The notes under the pieces are model-generated. The model did not search any database and was not told where the DNA came from. It worked only from the letters and a program-made list of their open reading frames with translations. DNA of 64,000 nucleotides, from NCBI GenBank assembly GCA_964653145.1, contig CAZZCG010000015.1, positions 1-64,000 of the forward strand, given 5' to 3'. The stretch is from Pseudocalidococcus sp964653145 (GTDB taxonomy: Bacteria; Cyanobacteriota; Cyanobacteriia; Thermosynechococcales; Thermosynechococcaceae). Below are positions 50,933-60,166 of the stretch, piece after piece (position 1 is the stretch's first letter; every line of letters starts with the position of its first letter). A program made the position numbers and the translations under genes.

Positions 50933-52570
50933 TTAGTAGTCAAAATCTCCACCCATTCCGGCACCAGCCCCAGCAGGAGCAGCATCTTTCGGTTCGGGTT
51001 TATCGACGATGATGCACTCGGTGGTCAAGACCATGCCAGCAATCGAAGCCGCATTTTGCAAAGCAGACCGGGTGACTTTGGCGGGGTCAACAATCCCAGC
51101 GGTGAACATGTCAACAAACTCATTGATGGCCGCATCATAGCCAACATTGAAGTCTTTTTCTTTCACCCGTTCCGAGATGATCGCCCCATTTTGACCAGCA
51201 TTTTCGGCAATTCGGCGCAGAGGAGCAGTCAAGGCCCGCTCAACAATGCCAGCTCCGATCAATTCCTCGGCGGTCAAGTTAGCAGCTGCCCACGTTCCCA
51301 AATCTGGGCCCAAGTGAGCCAAGGTTGTGCCGCCACCGGGAACAATCCCTTCTTCCACCGCAGCTTTAGTGGCGTTGATGGCATCTTCCAAGCGGAGTTT
51401 GCGATCTTTCATTTCGGTTTCAGTAGCGGCCCCGACTTTGATCACAGCCACACCACCGGCGAGCTTAGCCAAGCGTTCTTGAAGCTTCTCTTTGTCATAG
51501 GAGGAATCGGTTTCTTCCATTTGACGACGGATTTGCTCACAACGGGCTTTAACTTGCTTCTCGTTCCCTTCAGCAACCAAGGTGGTGTTGTCCTTAGTGA
51601 TGGTGATCCGACGGGCTTTACCCAACATTTCCAACTTGGCAGCGTCAAGTTTCAAGCCAGCATCTTCGGTAATCACTTGCCCACCGGTGAGAACAGCAAT
51701 GTCCTCGAGCATGGCTTTGCGGCGGTCACCGAAACCAGGAGCTTTGACAGCGGCGACATTCAAGACACCCCGGAGGCGGTTGACGACCAGGGTAGCCAAG
51801 GCTTCTTTTTCGATGTCTTCAGCAATGATCACCAAGGGACGACCAGCCCGAGCCACCTGCTCCAGAATCGGCACCAAGTCTTGGACGAGGGTGATTTTCT
51901 TGTCGGTCAAGAGAATGAAGGGTTCATCCAACACCGCTTCCATCCGCTCGGTGTCAGTGGCGAAGTAGGGAGAGATGTAGCCTTTGTCAAAGCGCATCCC
52001 TTCGGTGATTTCCAGTTCGGTGGTCATGGATTTCCCTTCTTCCAGGGAGATGACCCCTTCTTTGCCGACTTTGTCCATGGCGCTGGCAATCATTTGGCCA
52101 ACTTCTTCGTCGTTACCAGCGGAAATAGAGGCAACTTGAGCAATGGCTTTGGAATCTTCCACTTGGCGGGCATGGGCCGCAATTTTATCCACCAGGTATT
52201 GGGTGGCTTTGTCAATCCCGCGTTTTAGGGAGATGGGGTTGGCACCGGCCGCAACGTTCCGCAGACCTTCTTTGACCATGGCGTGGGCCAAAACGGTGGC
52301 AGTGGTGGTTCCGTCTCCGGCTGCATCATTGGTTTTAGAAGCGGCTTGACGGATTAAAGCCACACCGGTGTTTTCGATGTGATCTTCGAGTTCGATTTCT
52401 TTGGCAATGGTGACACCGTCATTGACGATTTGGGGTGCGCCAAATTTTTTCTCAAGGACGACGTTCCGTCCTTTGGGGCCGAGGGTAACTGCCACTGATT
52501 CGGCGAGAATATCCATGCCTTTTTCCAGGGCACGCCGGGCGTTTTCGTTGTAAATGATCCGCTTAGCCAT
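50933..52570 (-). CDS. groEL: 60-kDa chaperonin GroEL
   Basis: A 545-residue chaperonin. Motifs are VTLGPKGRNVVLEKKFGAP, the ATP site AAGDGTTTATVLAHAMV, the conserved EGMRFDKGYISPYF, and AAVEEGIVPGGGTTLAH. The C terminus ends GAGMGGDFDY, not the long Gly-Gly-Met repeat. It forms the 14-mer that folds proteins with GroES. It is 74 bases downstream of groES and shares its CIRCE-controlled promoter. Adjacent groES marks it as the groESL-type copy; cyanobacteria often carry a second groEL elsewhere. Confidence 0.98.
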   Translation of the reverse strand: MAKRIIYNENARRALEKGMDILAESVAVTLGPKGRNVVLEKKFGAPQIVNDGVTIAKEIELEDHIENTGVALIRQAASKTNDAAGDGTTTATVLAHAMVKEGLRNVAAGANPISLKRGIDKATQYLVDKIAAHARQVEDSKAIAQVASISAGNDEEVGQMIASAMDKVGKEGVISLEEGKSMTTELEITEGMRFDKGYISPYFATDTERMEAVLDEPFILLTDKKITLVQDLVPILEQVARAGRPLVIIAEDIEKEALATLVVNRLRGVLNVAAVKAPGFGDRRKAMLEDIAVLTGGQVITEDAGLKLDAAKLEMLGKARRITITKDNTTLVAEGNEKQVKARCEQIRRQMEETDSSYDKEKLQERLAKLAGGVAVIKVGAATETEMKDRKLRLEDAINATKAAVEEGIVPGGGTTLAHLGPDLGTWAAANLTAEELIGAGIVERALTAPLRRIAENAGQNGAIISERVKEKDFNVGYDAAINEFVDMFTAGIVDPAKVTRSALQNAASIAGMVLTTECIIVDKPEPKDAAPAGAGAGMGGDFDY

Positions 52571-52644
52571 AGGTTTAATCCTGTTTCAACACGTTGTGTA
52601 AATTTAATCGACCGTCATCAAAACTTGCTCAGGGGAGCTAAACA

Positions 52645-52956
52645 CTAGGCGACAATTGCCAGGATGTCTTTTTCTGACAAGAGGATGTATTCTTCCCCAG
52701 CTAATTTCACTTCGGTACCAGCGTATTTGGAGTAAAGAACCTTATCTCCAACTTTGACATCGAGTTCTTGGCGGGTACCGTCATCGCTGCGTTTGCCAGG
52801 CCCCACGGCGGTGACTTCGCCCACTTGCGGTTTTTCTTGGGCGTTATCGGGTAACAGAATTCCACCAGCGGTTTTAGCTTCGGCTTCACTGACTTTGACA
52901 AAAATGCGGTCACCGAGGGGTTTTACCGTCGAAACACTCAAAGATACTGCTGCCAT
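52645..52956 (-). CDS. groES: 10-kDa co-chaperonin GroES
   Basis: A 103-residue co-chaperonin. The mobile loop is SEAEAKTAGGILLPDNAQEK and the core shows VKPLGDRIFVKV, VTAVGPGKR and VLYSKYAGTEVKLAGEEYIL. I chose the ATG at 52956, giving the usual length of cyanobacterial GroES; 7 more codons upstream are open. It is the first gene of the groESL operon. Confidence 0.97.
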   Translation of the reverse strand: MAAVSLSVSTVKPLGDRIFVKVSEAEAKTAGGILLPDNAQEKPQVGEVTAVGPGKRSDDGTRQELDVKVGDKVLYSKYAGTEVKLAGEEYILLSEKDILAIVA

Positions 52957-53091
52957 ACAGACATTGTCTCCCAACAATTAAAGTTGCTTGAGTTGAATGA
53001 GGGGAAGTGTCGGTATACCCAACTCCAGGCCCCTAACTCAGTAAGATGGAAAGGCTACAACCTTGAATCAGAATGTCCTGTGATTCGAAAT

Positions 53092-53118
53092 TTAGCACTC
53101 GCCATCACTGACTGCTAA
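53092..53118 (-). promoter_or_regulatory. CIRCE operator upstream of groESL
   Basis: TTAGCACTC (53092-53100), nine-base spacer, GACTGCTAA (53110-53118). This is the HrcA-binding CIRCE inverted repeat with one mismatch from the consensus GAGTGCTAA. It lies about 135 bases ahead of groES and implies heat-inducible repression by HrcA. Confidence 0.88.
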
Positions 53119-53324
53119 CTTACCGATAAACCCAGTGACACCGCAATCAGATCCTCAGTACGGCTTCCCGAACTCATGATTAGATTGAGACATAGATCGA
53201 TTAGCAACTTAGTTGAACAGCTCTTTATAAGTGGCTCGATGTAGAGCAAGATGGCTCAGTCAAGTGTGGCTTGTTTTTCCTGAGTTGAGCATAATGCTAA
53301 GCAGTAAGGCCAAAAATTAGCGGT

Positions 53325-54773
53325 ATGAGTCACCCCAGTTCCCTAGAATTTGCCTTTCGGAGCATTTTTGAAAATGCAGCGGAGGGGATTTTCCAAACCG
53401 ACATTGACGGCCGCTATATTCGCGCTAACTTGTCCTTGGCCAAAATTTATGGCTATGACTCTCCAGAGGCTCTGATTCAGGAACAACCTAATGCCAAAGC
53501 CAGCCTCTATGTGGAACCGGGTCGCCGTCAAGAATTTATTTACTTGATGAGTCAACAGGACACCCTGAGTGATTTTGAGTCCGCAGTCTATCGGCGGGAT
53601 AAAAGCATTATTTGGATTTCGGAAACCTGCCGAGTGGTGCGGGATTCCCTTGGGCAGGTGCTTTACTACGAGGGCTTTGTCCGAGATATTACCCAACAGC
53701 GCTTGGCGATGGATCAACTTAAATCCACAGAGGCTAGCCTACAGCAACGCAATCAGGAACTCGCTGAAACCTTGACGGAACTCCAAAATACGCAGCGGGA
53801 ACTCGTACACTCGGAAAAAATGGCCGCCCTAGGGCAGTTAGTGGCGGGAGTTGCCCACGAAATCAACACACCCTTGGGGGCAATTCGCTCCTCCATCGAA
53901 ACCATTGATTTATGCACCCAGCGAACCTTACCTAAACTCCCCGATACTCTTCGCTCCCTCTCACCGGATTTGTTTACAGCCTTTCAAACCCTGCGAAGCT
54001 GTGTCCTAGCTGATACCCTGCAACTCTCCAGCCGAGAACGGCGACAACACAAGCGGAGAATGATCCCGGTTCTCGAAGGCCTGAGCATTACCAACCCGGA
54101 TGGTTGGGCTGATTCCTTAATTGATATTGGGGTCTTGGGAGAGTTAGAGTCTTTTCTGCCTCTGCTACAATCCCAGGCCGGGTTAGAAGTGATTGAACTG
54201 GCCCATCAGCTAGCCCTACTGGAACGGAGTACCCACACCATTACAACAGCGATTGAGCGGGCTGCAAAGGTTGTCTTTGCCCTAAAAACCTATGCTCGGT
54301 TTGATCAGAGTGGTGAAAAAGTGGTGGCTCAGGTAACCGATGGGATTGAAACCGTCTTAACCCTGTATCACAACAAGCTCAAACATGGGGTGGAAGTCAG
54401 CCGGAATTATGACCCTGTTCCCCTGATTCCCTGCTATCCCGATGAACTCACCCAGGTTTGGACAAATTTAATTCATAATGCCCTCCAGGCCATGGAGGAA
54501 CGGGGCCGCCTGGACATTTGGGTAAAAAATTTAGGGCAGTCGATTCAAGTCCAAGTTACAGATAGCGGTTCGGGAATCCCAGATGAGGTGATGCCGCGGA
54601 TCTTTGAACCTTTCTTTACCACTAAACCCATCGGTGAAGGCAATGGCCTAGGTTTAGATATTGTTCGTAAAATTATTGACAAACACCAAGGCACAATTGC
54701 CGTTGAGTCCCGGCCTGGAGCAACCACGTTTACAATTACCCTGCCCGTGGAGGAGAGCAGCCCCCATGCCTAA
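53325..54773 (+). CDS. PAS-domain sensor histidine kinase
   Basis: A 482-residue cytoplasmic kinase with no membrane segment. Residues about 10-130 are a PAS domain (FENAAEGIFQTDIDGRYIRA, then YYEGFVRDITQQR); a coiled-coil leads to the HisKA-type box QLVAGVAHEINTPLGAI with the phospho-accepting His at about residue 178. The insert before the ATPase domain is longer than usual. The HATPase domain shows the N box QVWTNLIHNALQAM, DSGSGIPDEV, FEPFFTTKPIGEGNGLGLDI. It overlaps the next gene by 8 bases. The signal sensed by PAS is unknown. Confidence 0.9.
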   Translation: MSHPSSLEFAFRSIFENAAEGIFQTDIDGRYIRANLSLAKIYGYDSPEALIQEQPNAKASLYVEPGRRQEFIYLMSQQDTLSDFESAVYRRDKSIIWISETCRVVRDSLGQVLYYEGFVRDITQQRLAMDQLKSTEASLQQRNQELAETLTELQNTQRELVHSEKMAALGQLVAGVAHEINTPLGAIRSSIETIDLCTQRTLPKLPDTLRSLSPDLFTAFQTLRSCVLADTLQLSSRERRQHKRRMIPVLEGLSITNPDGWADSLIDIGVLGELESFLPLLQSQAGLEVIELAHQLALLERSTHTITTAIERAAKVVFALKTYARFDQSGEKVVAQVTDGIETVLTLYHNKLKHGVEVSRNYDPVPLIPCYPDELTQVWTNLIHNALQAMEERGRLDIWVKNLGQSIQVQVTDSGSGIPDEVMPRIFEPFFTTKPIGEGNGLGLDIVRKIIDKHQGTIAVESRPGATTFTITLPVEESSPHA

Positions 54774-55167
54774 GCCTGTGATTTTATGCGTGGATGATGA
54801 ACGCGTCATACTGGAAAGCTTACGAACCCAGCTCAAGAATGCCTTTGGGGATCAATATCTCTACGAAACTGCCGAAAGTGCCGATGAAGCCCTGGAACTG
54901 ATTGACGAACTCCAAGACGAAAGTGCAGACGTCATTGTCATTGTCTCCGACTGGCTAATGCCCAGAGTTCGGGGAGATGAATTTTTGATTCAAGTTCACC
55001 AAAAGTTTCCCAAGGTTGTCAAAGTCATGCTTACCGGCCAGGCGGATCAAGCTGCTGTCCAACGAGCCCTAGAACACGCCAATCTCCACCGCTGTTTGAG
55101 TAAACCTTGGCATAGTGAGGAACTGGTTGAAACCATTATTTCTGGCCTGGGGCCGCAACCCATGTGA
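54766..55167 (+). CDS. Single-domain response regulator
   Basis: A 133-residue REC-only protein. Acidic pocket CVDDER, phospho-acceptor Asp in VIVSDWLMPRVRGDEF, the switch Thr in VMLTGQADQAAVQRAL and the Lys in SKPWHSEEL. I chose the ATG at 54766 (GAGGAGAG ahead, 8-base overlap with the kinase stop); the frame is open to 54661. No output domain, so it passes the signal by phosphotransfer or protein contact. Confidence 0.9.
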   Translation: MPKPVILCVDDERVILESLRTQLKNAFGDQYLYETAESADEALELIDELQDESADVIVIVSDWLMPRVRGDEFLIQVHQKFPKVVKVMLTGQADQAAVQRALEHANLHRCLSKPWHSEELVETIISGLGPQPM

Positions 55168-55226
55168 AAAACCTGTTTCTGTACAATTGCGGTAGTCGTT
55201 TCCTAAGCATCCTCCTAAGATGTTGA

Positions 55227-56372
55227 TTGAGTCGGTCATTTTATCGATCTGCCCCCTGGAATTTATCGTTGTCAACCTTAAAACCACACTCACCCAAGCC
55301 CGTTGTCATTTGTGTCGATGACGAGCCAGCCGTTTTAGAAAGTTTACGGATCGAACTCCGGCGGGCCCTCGGCAATGAGTGCATTATCGAAACCGCTGAG
55401 GGAGCAGAGGATGCCCTGTCTTTGATGGAGGAACTGAAACAAGAAGACTGTGAAGTTGCCCTAGTCCTCTCGGATTACATCATGCCGGATTTGAAGGGCG
55501 ATGAGCTTCTTGGGAAAATTCACCAAATGTCTCCCAACACCCTGAAAATAATGTTGACGGGCCAGGCCAATTTAGAAGCCGTGAGTAATGCCCTGAAACT
55601 GTCGAAGTTGTATCGGTATATTTCAAAACCCTGGAATCCCGAGGACTTAAAACTGACGGTGTTGGATGCCGTGCATAGCTACCTCCAGGATCGTAAAATC
55701 GACGAGCAAAATTATCGGCTCATGCAGCTCAACCAAGAATTGGCCCAGGCCAATCAAGAGCTAAAAACCGTTGTCGAGCAACAGTCTGAAATCATTGCCG
55801 CCCGCACTGCTGAGTTGGAACGTGCAAACCAAGAACTCATGCGCCTTTCAATCACAGATAGCTTGACGGATTTAGCCAATCGGCGTCATTTTGATGCGGT
55901 TCTCAGTCAAGAATGGCTCAGTGCGATTCGGGAAAAAAACAGCCTGGCGATGATCTTGGCGGATGTTGACTTTTTTAAACGCTATAACGACGACTACGGA
56001 CACCACGCTGGTGATGTCTGTTTGCAGCAGGTGGCCCAGGTGATCAAAGCCTCGATTCATCGTCCCCGGGATTTAGTGGCCCGCTACGGCGGTGAAGAAT
56101 TTGTGATGATTTTGCCGAATACCGATGTGGAAGGAGCCGCCCAAATTGCCGAAAATATTCGTCAGGCCCTAGACGCAGAAAAAATTCCCCATGCGGGTTC
56201 CCTGATCCATCCCTATGTCACCCTCAGTTTTGGCATAGCCGCCATGACGCCTCCCCCCCAAGAATCACCCCTGGTGTTATTTAACGCTACGGATCAAGCT
56301 CTGTATCAGGCTAAGCGGCAAGGACGCAATCAAATCGTAATCAATACCCTAGACAATGCCCTGGCCAGTTAG
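55227..56372 (+). CDS. Response regulator with GGDEF diguanylate cyclase domain
   Basis: About 381 residues. An N-terminal REC domain (PVVICVDDEPAVLESLRIEL, acceptor in VLSDYIMPDLKGDEL, switch IMLTGQANLEAV) is close kin to the preceding regulator. A coiled-coil of about 50 residues then leads to a GGDEF domain with ITDSLTDLANRRHFDAVL, LADVDFFKRYNDDYGHHAGD and the active-site RYGGEEFVMILP (GGEEF form). It should make cyclic di-GMP on phosphorylation. The start is a TTG at 55227; a TTG at 55272 is an alternative. The stop overlaps the antiporter stop on the other strand. Confidence 0.9.
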   Translation: MSRSFYRSAPWNLSLSTLKPHSPKPVVICVDDEPAVLESLRIELRRALGNECIIETAEGAEDALSLMEELKQEDCEVALVLSDYIMPDLKGDELLGKIHQMSPNTLKIMLTGQANLEAVSNALKLSKLYRYISKPWNPEDLKLTVLDAVHSYLQDRKIDEQNYRLMQLNQELAQANQELKTVVEQQSEIIAARTAELERANQELMRLSITDSLTDLANRRHFDAVLSQEWLSAIREKNSLAMILADVDFFKRYNDDYGHHAGDVCLQQVAQVIKASIHRPRDLVARYGGEEFVMILPNTDVEGAAQIAENIRQALDAEKIPHAGSLIHPYVTLSFGIAAMTPPPQESPLVLFNATDQALYQAKRQGRNQIVINTLDNALAS

Positions 56373-58264
56373 CGATTTTGCTCCATAAACGAAAGATTTG
56401 CATTGGCTAAAACTGTTTTGATTTCCAAGGTCTGAATCGTGGGCATTGGACTCGAGAAATAGGGCCGTGGGGTGTGGAGCAGGTAAACAACTTTATCCCC
56501 CGCTTGATACTCCAACCCCTCGTACACCACCCGTACCACATCCTCACGAATCCAGAGCAATGGCAGGAGCTTACCAGATTTGACTAGGGCTGTGAGGTGG
56601 CCCAATTGTCGTTCTAACCGATCCGCCGTTAAGATCACTTCCCCTAGGCGGACTGAATCGGAACTGATGTATTCATTCCAATCCTTCACGTTCAAACTAG
56701 TTGCCAGGGCCGCGGGAAGGGGCTGGAGTAATTCCCGCAATCCATTGTCCTGTTCCGAAACTTTTGGTAAGGCTGCCAAAACCCGCGGGGGATGAAACTC
56801 TTCCGTAATCCGTTGGCCCAGAACCCGGTTCACCTCTGGATTGCTTGTTAAAGCCAAAAATGTCCCCAGGTTCTCAATTCCCGCTTCCCGTAGGATTTCG
56901 GAATTTAAGGCACTGCTAACAAATACGGTTAGGCCTTCGGCCTGGGCCTGGTGGCAATAGGTGGGGTTACTATCAATCATCGTCACCGGCTCACCCCACT
57001 GATGCAAGAGTTGCCCCAGCAGTCGTCCCAAGGGATTGCAACCCACAATAATCACGCCACTACTTCCGTGGGCTCGCACCTGTAAAAATTCCGCCCAAAC
57101 TTTTGCCGTCAGACCTTGCCCAAATACGGTTAATAAAATCGTTAAGAAAACCAGAGCCTTAATCGCATCGCCCCCATTAATCCCGCCATTGGTCAAACTG
57201 ATGGAGAACAACGAGGCCACGGAAGCCGCAACAATTCCCCGCGGGGCTATCCAGGCCAGGAAGGCTTTTTGTTGCCAGCGTAACCCACTGTTCCAGGTTG
57301 AAACTAAGACACTAATCGGACGCACAATAAACATCAGACATAACACTGTACCCAGCCCACCCCACCCCAAGGCAAACATACTCGATACAGAGAGATCCGC
57401 CGCCAAGAGAATAAACAATACCGAAATTGCCAGGGTACTGAGTTGCCCCTTGAACCGCCGTAATAATCGCTCTCCAGGAATTTCAGCCCAGCGCAACGTC
57501 ATCCCCAGCATCACCGCCGTCATTAACCCCGATTCACTCACCACCACCTGGGATAGGGTAAAAGTGCCCCAAACGCAGGCTAAAACCAATAAATTACGAA
57601 GCTCCTCCGACAAAAACTGGGCCTGGCGTAAAAACCAGCTCAATCCCAGGCCCGCAAGCCAGCCAATCACAGCCCCCACCCCCAACCGCGCCACCAAACT
57701 CACCAGGCCAGACCAGGGATCTAAATCGTGACTGAGAACTAAGTTGAGAACCACCACTGCCAAAATGGCCCCAAGGGGATCAATCAAAACCCCCTCACCC
57801 TCAAGGATGGCCCCGAGTTTGCGCTCAACCCCCACCTGCCGTAACAATGGGCCGACCACCGTTGGCCCGGTCACCACCACCAAAGCCCCATAGAGAATCG
57901 CAATCGGCCAGGGAAATTCGCCACTCCAATGGGCCGCCACGGTCGCACCCACCAATGTAATCAGCGCACCAATGGTCACCAAATTGCGCACACTACTGGT
58001 CACATCCGCTTCAGTTCGCTGCAATTCTAGGGTCAAGCCCCCTTCAAACAAAATTAGGGCCACGCACAGGGGGACCAAAACCTCCAAACCATCGCCTAAA
58101 ATCTGGGGATGTAACCAGCCGAGGCCACTGGGGCCCAAACCAATCCCAACGGTCAGCAGTAGGACAATACTGGGAAGGCGCAATAGACTCGCTAAAACCT
58201 GTGAACCAATCCCAGCTAGAACAGCTAAGGTCACAAGCACCATAATCTGCAGATTTTGATCCAT
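56369..58264 (-). CDS. CPA-type Na+/H+ antiporter with TrkA-like domain
   Basis: A 631-residue membrane protein. About the first 390 residues are antiporter membrane domain (VLASLLRLPSIVLLLTVGIG, LILFEGGLTLELQ, GALVVVTGPTVVGPLLRQVG, LEGEGVLIDPLGAILAVVVL). A cytoplasmic RCK/TrkA-N domain follows with GVIIVGCNPLGRLLGQLLHQ and VTMIDSNPTYC. The pattern resembles NhaP-like/NhaS antiporters of cyanobacteria that exchange Na+ or K+ for H+ and are gated by nucleotides. It is convergent with the GGDEF gene, sharing a 4-base stop overlap (TTAG). Confidence 0.88.
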   Translation of the reverse strand: MDQNLQIMVLVTLAVLAGIGSQVLASLLRLPSIVLLLTVGIGLGPSGLGWLHPQILGDGLEVLVPLCVALILFEGGLTLELQRTEADVTSSVRNLVTIGALITLVGATVAAHWSGEFPWPIAILYGALVVVTGPTVVGPLLRQVGVERKLGAILEGEGVLIDPLGAILAVVVLNLVLSHDLDPWSGLVSLVARLGVGAVIGWLAGLGLSWFLRQAQFLSEELRNLLVLACVWGTFTLSQVVVSESGLMTAVMLGMTLRWAEIPGERLLRRFKGQLSTLAISVLFILLAADLSVSSMFALGWGGLGTVLCLMFIVRPISVLVSTWNSGLRWQQKAFLAWIAPRGIVAASVASLFSISLTNGGINGGDAIKALVFLTILLTVFGQGLTAKVWAEFLQVRAHGSSGVIIVGCNPLGRLLGQLLHQWGEPVTMIDSNPTYCHQAQAEGLTVFVSSALNSEILREAGIENLGTFLALTSNPEVNRVLGQRITEEFHPPRVLAALPKVSEQDNGLRELLQPLPAALATSLNVKDWNEYISSDSVRLGEVILTADRLERQLGHLTALVKSGKLLPLLWIREDVVRVVYEGLEYQAGDKVVYLLHTPRPYFSSPMPTIQTLEIKTVLANANLSFMEQNR

Positions 58265-58331
58265 GTCGGTTACCTCAACTCTCTGCCCGGGGCTTTGCCT
58301 TAGTCTAAAAGGTCAAAACAGAGTCTGTCCT

Positions 58332-58505
58332 ATGGTTCCAACCTTACCACTTACCCAATTGAGGCGTTTGCCACTGGGGTCTAGGGGTATTGCAGTCCAA
58401 CTGATGATATTCTCGGTACCGTCCCTAGGACTTGGCAGCATTTTGGGGCTTTACTTGATTGGTGAGGAAAATGATAATAATACCTCCTCAGCCCAGTTGG
58501 GTTAG
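58332..58505 (+). CDS. Possible small membrane peptide
   Basis: A frame of about 57 residues from the ATG at 58332, with a plausible membrane helix IAVQLMIFSVPSLGLGSILG then LYLIGEE and a polar tail. No ribosome binding site stands out and no family is recognised, so the call is weak. It is divergent from the antiporter gene. Confidence 0.25.
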   Translation: MVPTLPLTQLRRLPLGSRGIAVQLMIFSVPSLGLGSILGLYLIGEENDNNTSSAQLG

Positions 58506-58575
58506 GGGCAATCCCAAATATTTTGATGTAGCTGATGGGAGTTAGAAGAAGATTGGGAAACCTGGGCAGTTGGGT

Positions 58576-60072
58576 TTATTTCTGGAGTTCTCGATACAGA
58601 CCCAGCAGGGATTTCAAAGAGGGTAAATCCATAATGTGCTTGTCTTCTGGCTTACGGATTAAAAAATGCTCCGACAACAGCAGTGTGGTGATCGTCCAGG
58701 TTTGATAGGCCCGGGCCTGTTGACCAATCCAAACACCGGTGGGCCCATCGAAATACTCTGCCCACTGCTGCTCTGGTAAGCGGTCGAGGAGGGTTTCATA
58801 GCCATCTTTAAGCAGGCGATGGTAGGCATAGCTGTCAGGCACCAGTTCGTTTGTGGGGGACTCCTGACGGAGAATGGCAACCACTAAAAACCAAAACAAA
58901 CAGGGCCAGTGACCAGCATTGTGATAGCACCAGACTTTGTTTTTGGGATCAAATCCGGTCTTGTTGCGCCAATCCTCATCATCTAAGGGTGGGTGACAAA
59001 TCCGCAGGGGCATTTCGGCAAAGAGTTCTTGGCGATTTTGCAAAACCAGTTGGAACAGAGCCTTCTGCTGGCGGCGGGGTAAGAGGTCAAAAATGGCAGC
59101 CAGACAATTTCCCAGGGTAAAAAAGCGGAAATCCAAGCGCCCAGTCCGAACATTGCCAATTAAATAGCCCCCCTGATCCCCCAACCAGGTTTGCAGCCAG
59201 TGGGGAATAGTTTCGGTGCGGATGTTGTACTCGTTGACAATCCCATCCCCATACAAGTCGGTGGGCCGTCGTCGAAGAATCTGGACAATCCGGGTATTGA
59301 GCCAATAGTGCTTGAGTAAATAACGCCGCAAACGAATCGCCAAATCCAGGGAACGTTCAACTTGCTCCAGTTCTTCAGGGGTGATGTCCGGTCCGCGTCC
59401 GTTAAGAATCAGATGGGTTGTGCTGAGTAAGGCCCCAAAAAGTAGAACCTGAATTTCCAACGGTGCGCCCCAGACGTCCAAGGGACGGTCAATCATGAAG
59501 GCCCCATCGGGCACATGGAGGGTTGGAGCTTCCCGAAAGCCAGGATGTAAAATCAGACGTAAAAACTGTTGGAGTCCATGCTGAACCTCATCCCGCTCCA
59601 CCCAGGCCTGGTCATTGGTCCATTGGTAGTAAATTTGAGCCAGAATCAGCCACCAGAGGGTCGCATCCACAGAAACCACCCGCCCAATGGCTCGTTGTCC
59701 GTAGTCAGCCGTTAACCTGTCGGGGGAAATATGGAAGCTGGTGGGAAAAATACCGGCGGTCAGGGCATGGCGACTTTGTAAACTTAGGCAAGTATCAAGG
59801 AAGTTGCGAACAATTTCCGGGCGGCCATCCACCAAGAAATACACCATGGCCGGGACATTGTCACGAATGAAGACCTCTGTGTAATTCAAATCCTGCTCAG
59901 GAACTGTGACAGCAACATTGCCGTTGAGATAATTTCTTACCTTTTGGGGAATTGCGGCGACAGTGCCAATGGGCTTGCCCTGAAAGGAAACCAAGGATTT
60001 GTTGTAGAGCAAGTGCCGTGCAGATTCGAGGATTTCCTGGGGCTTCATGGACACGGTGGGGGAGGGTGACAT
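58576..60072 (-). CDS. Alkaline/neutral invertase, GH100
   Basis: A 498-residue cytosolic invertase that hydrolyses sucrose to glucose and fructose. Recognisable segments are QDLNYTEVFIRDNVPAMVYF, GIFPTSFHISPDRLTADYGQ, RAIGRVVSVDATLWWLILAQ, HVPDGAFMIDRPLDVWGAPL, QVLLFGALLSTTHLI and YHNAGHWPCLFWFLV, all of the GH100 family shared with plants. The gene is divergent from the sucrose-phosphate synthase gene, so breakdown and synthesis face each other from one 94-base promoter region. The ATG at 60072 is used; another ATG is at 60048. Confidence 0.93.
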   Translation of the reverse strand: MSPSPTVSMKPQEILESARHLLYNKSLVSFQGKPIGTVAAIPQKVRNYLNGNVAVTVPEQDLNYTEVFIRDNVPAMVYFLVDGRPEIVRNFLDTCLSLQSRHALTAGIFPTSFHISPDRLTADYGQRAIGRVVSVDATLWWLILAQIYYQWTNDQAWVERDEVQHGLQQFLRLILHPGFREAPTLHVPDGAFMIDRPLDVWGAPLEIQVLLFGALLSTTHLILNGRGPDITPEELEQVERSLDLAIRLRRYLLKHYWLNTRIVQILRRRPTDLYGDGIVNEYNIRTETIPHWLQTWLGDQGGYLIGNVRTGRLDFRFFTLGNCLAAIFDLLPRRQQKALFQLVLQNRQELFAEMPLRICHPPLDDEDWRNKTGFDPKNKVWCYHNAGHWPCLFWFLVVAILRQESPTNELVPDSYAYHRLLKDGYETLLDRLPEQQWAEYFDGPTGVWIGQQARAYQTWTITTLLLSEHFLIRKPEDKHIMDLPSLKSLLGLYRELQK

Positions 60073-60166
60073 TCAAACATCCAACAAGACAGCGGGGGGG
60101 CCTGGCTTTATTGTAAAAGGGGAAAGGTTATCCACTGGAGGGCCGTTTAACTGCGGTAGTGTCATC
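60073..60166. promoter_or_regulatory. Divergent invertase / sucrose-phosphate synthase promoter region
   Basis: Ninety-four bases separate the invertase and sucrose-phosphate synthase starts and must hold both promoters. I see no clear named operator. The open frame of the synthase reaches back into the invertase gene, but the family start is at 60167. Confidence 0.4.

Noticed and set aside
51056..52228. Long 390-codon open frame antisense to groEL
   Set aside because: It mirrors the codon pattern of groEL on the opposite strand, has biased Phe/His/Gly composition and no ribosome binding site; a shadow frame.
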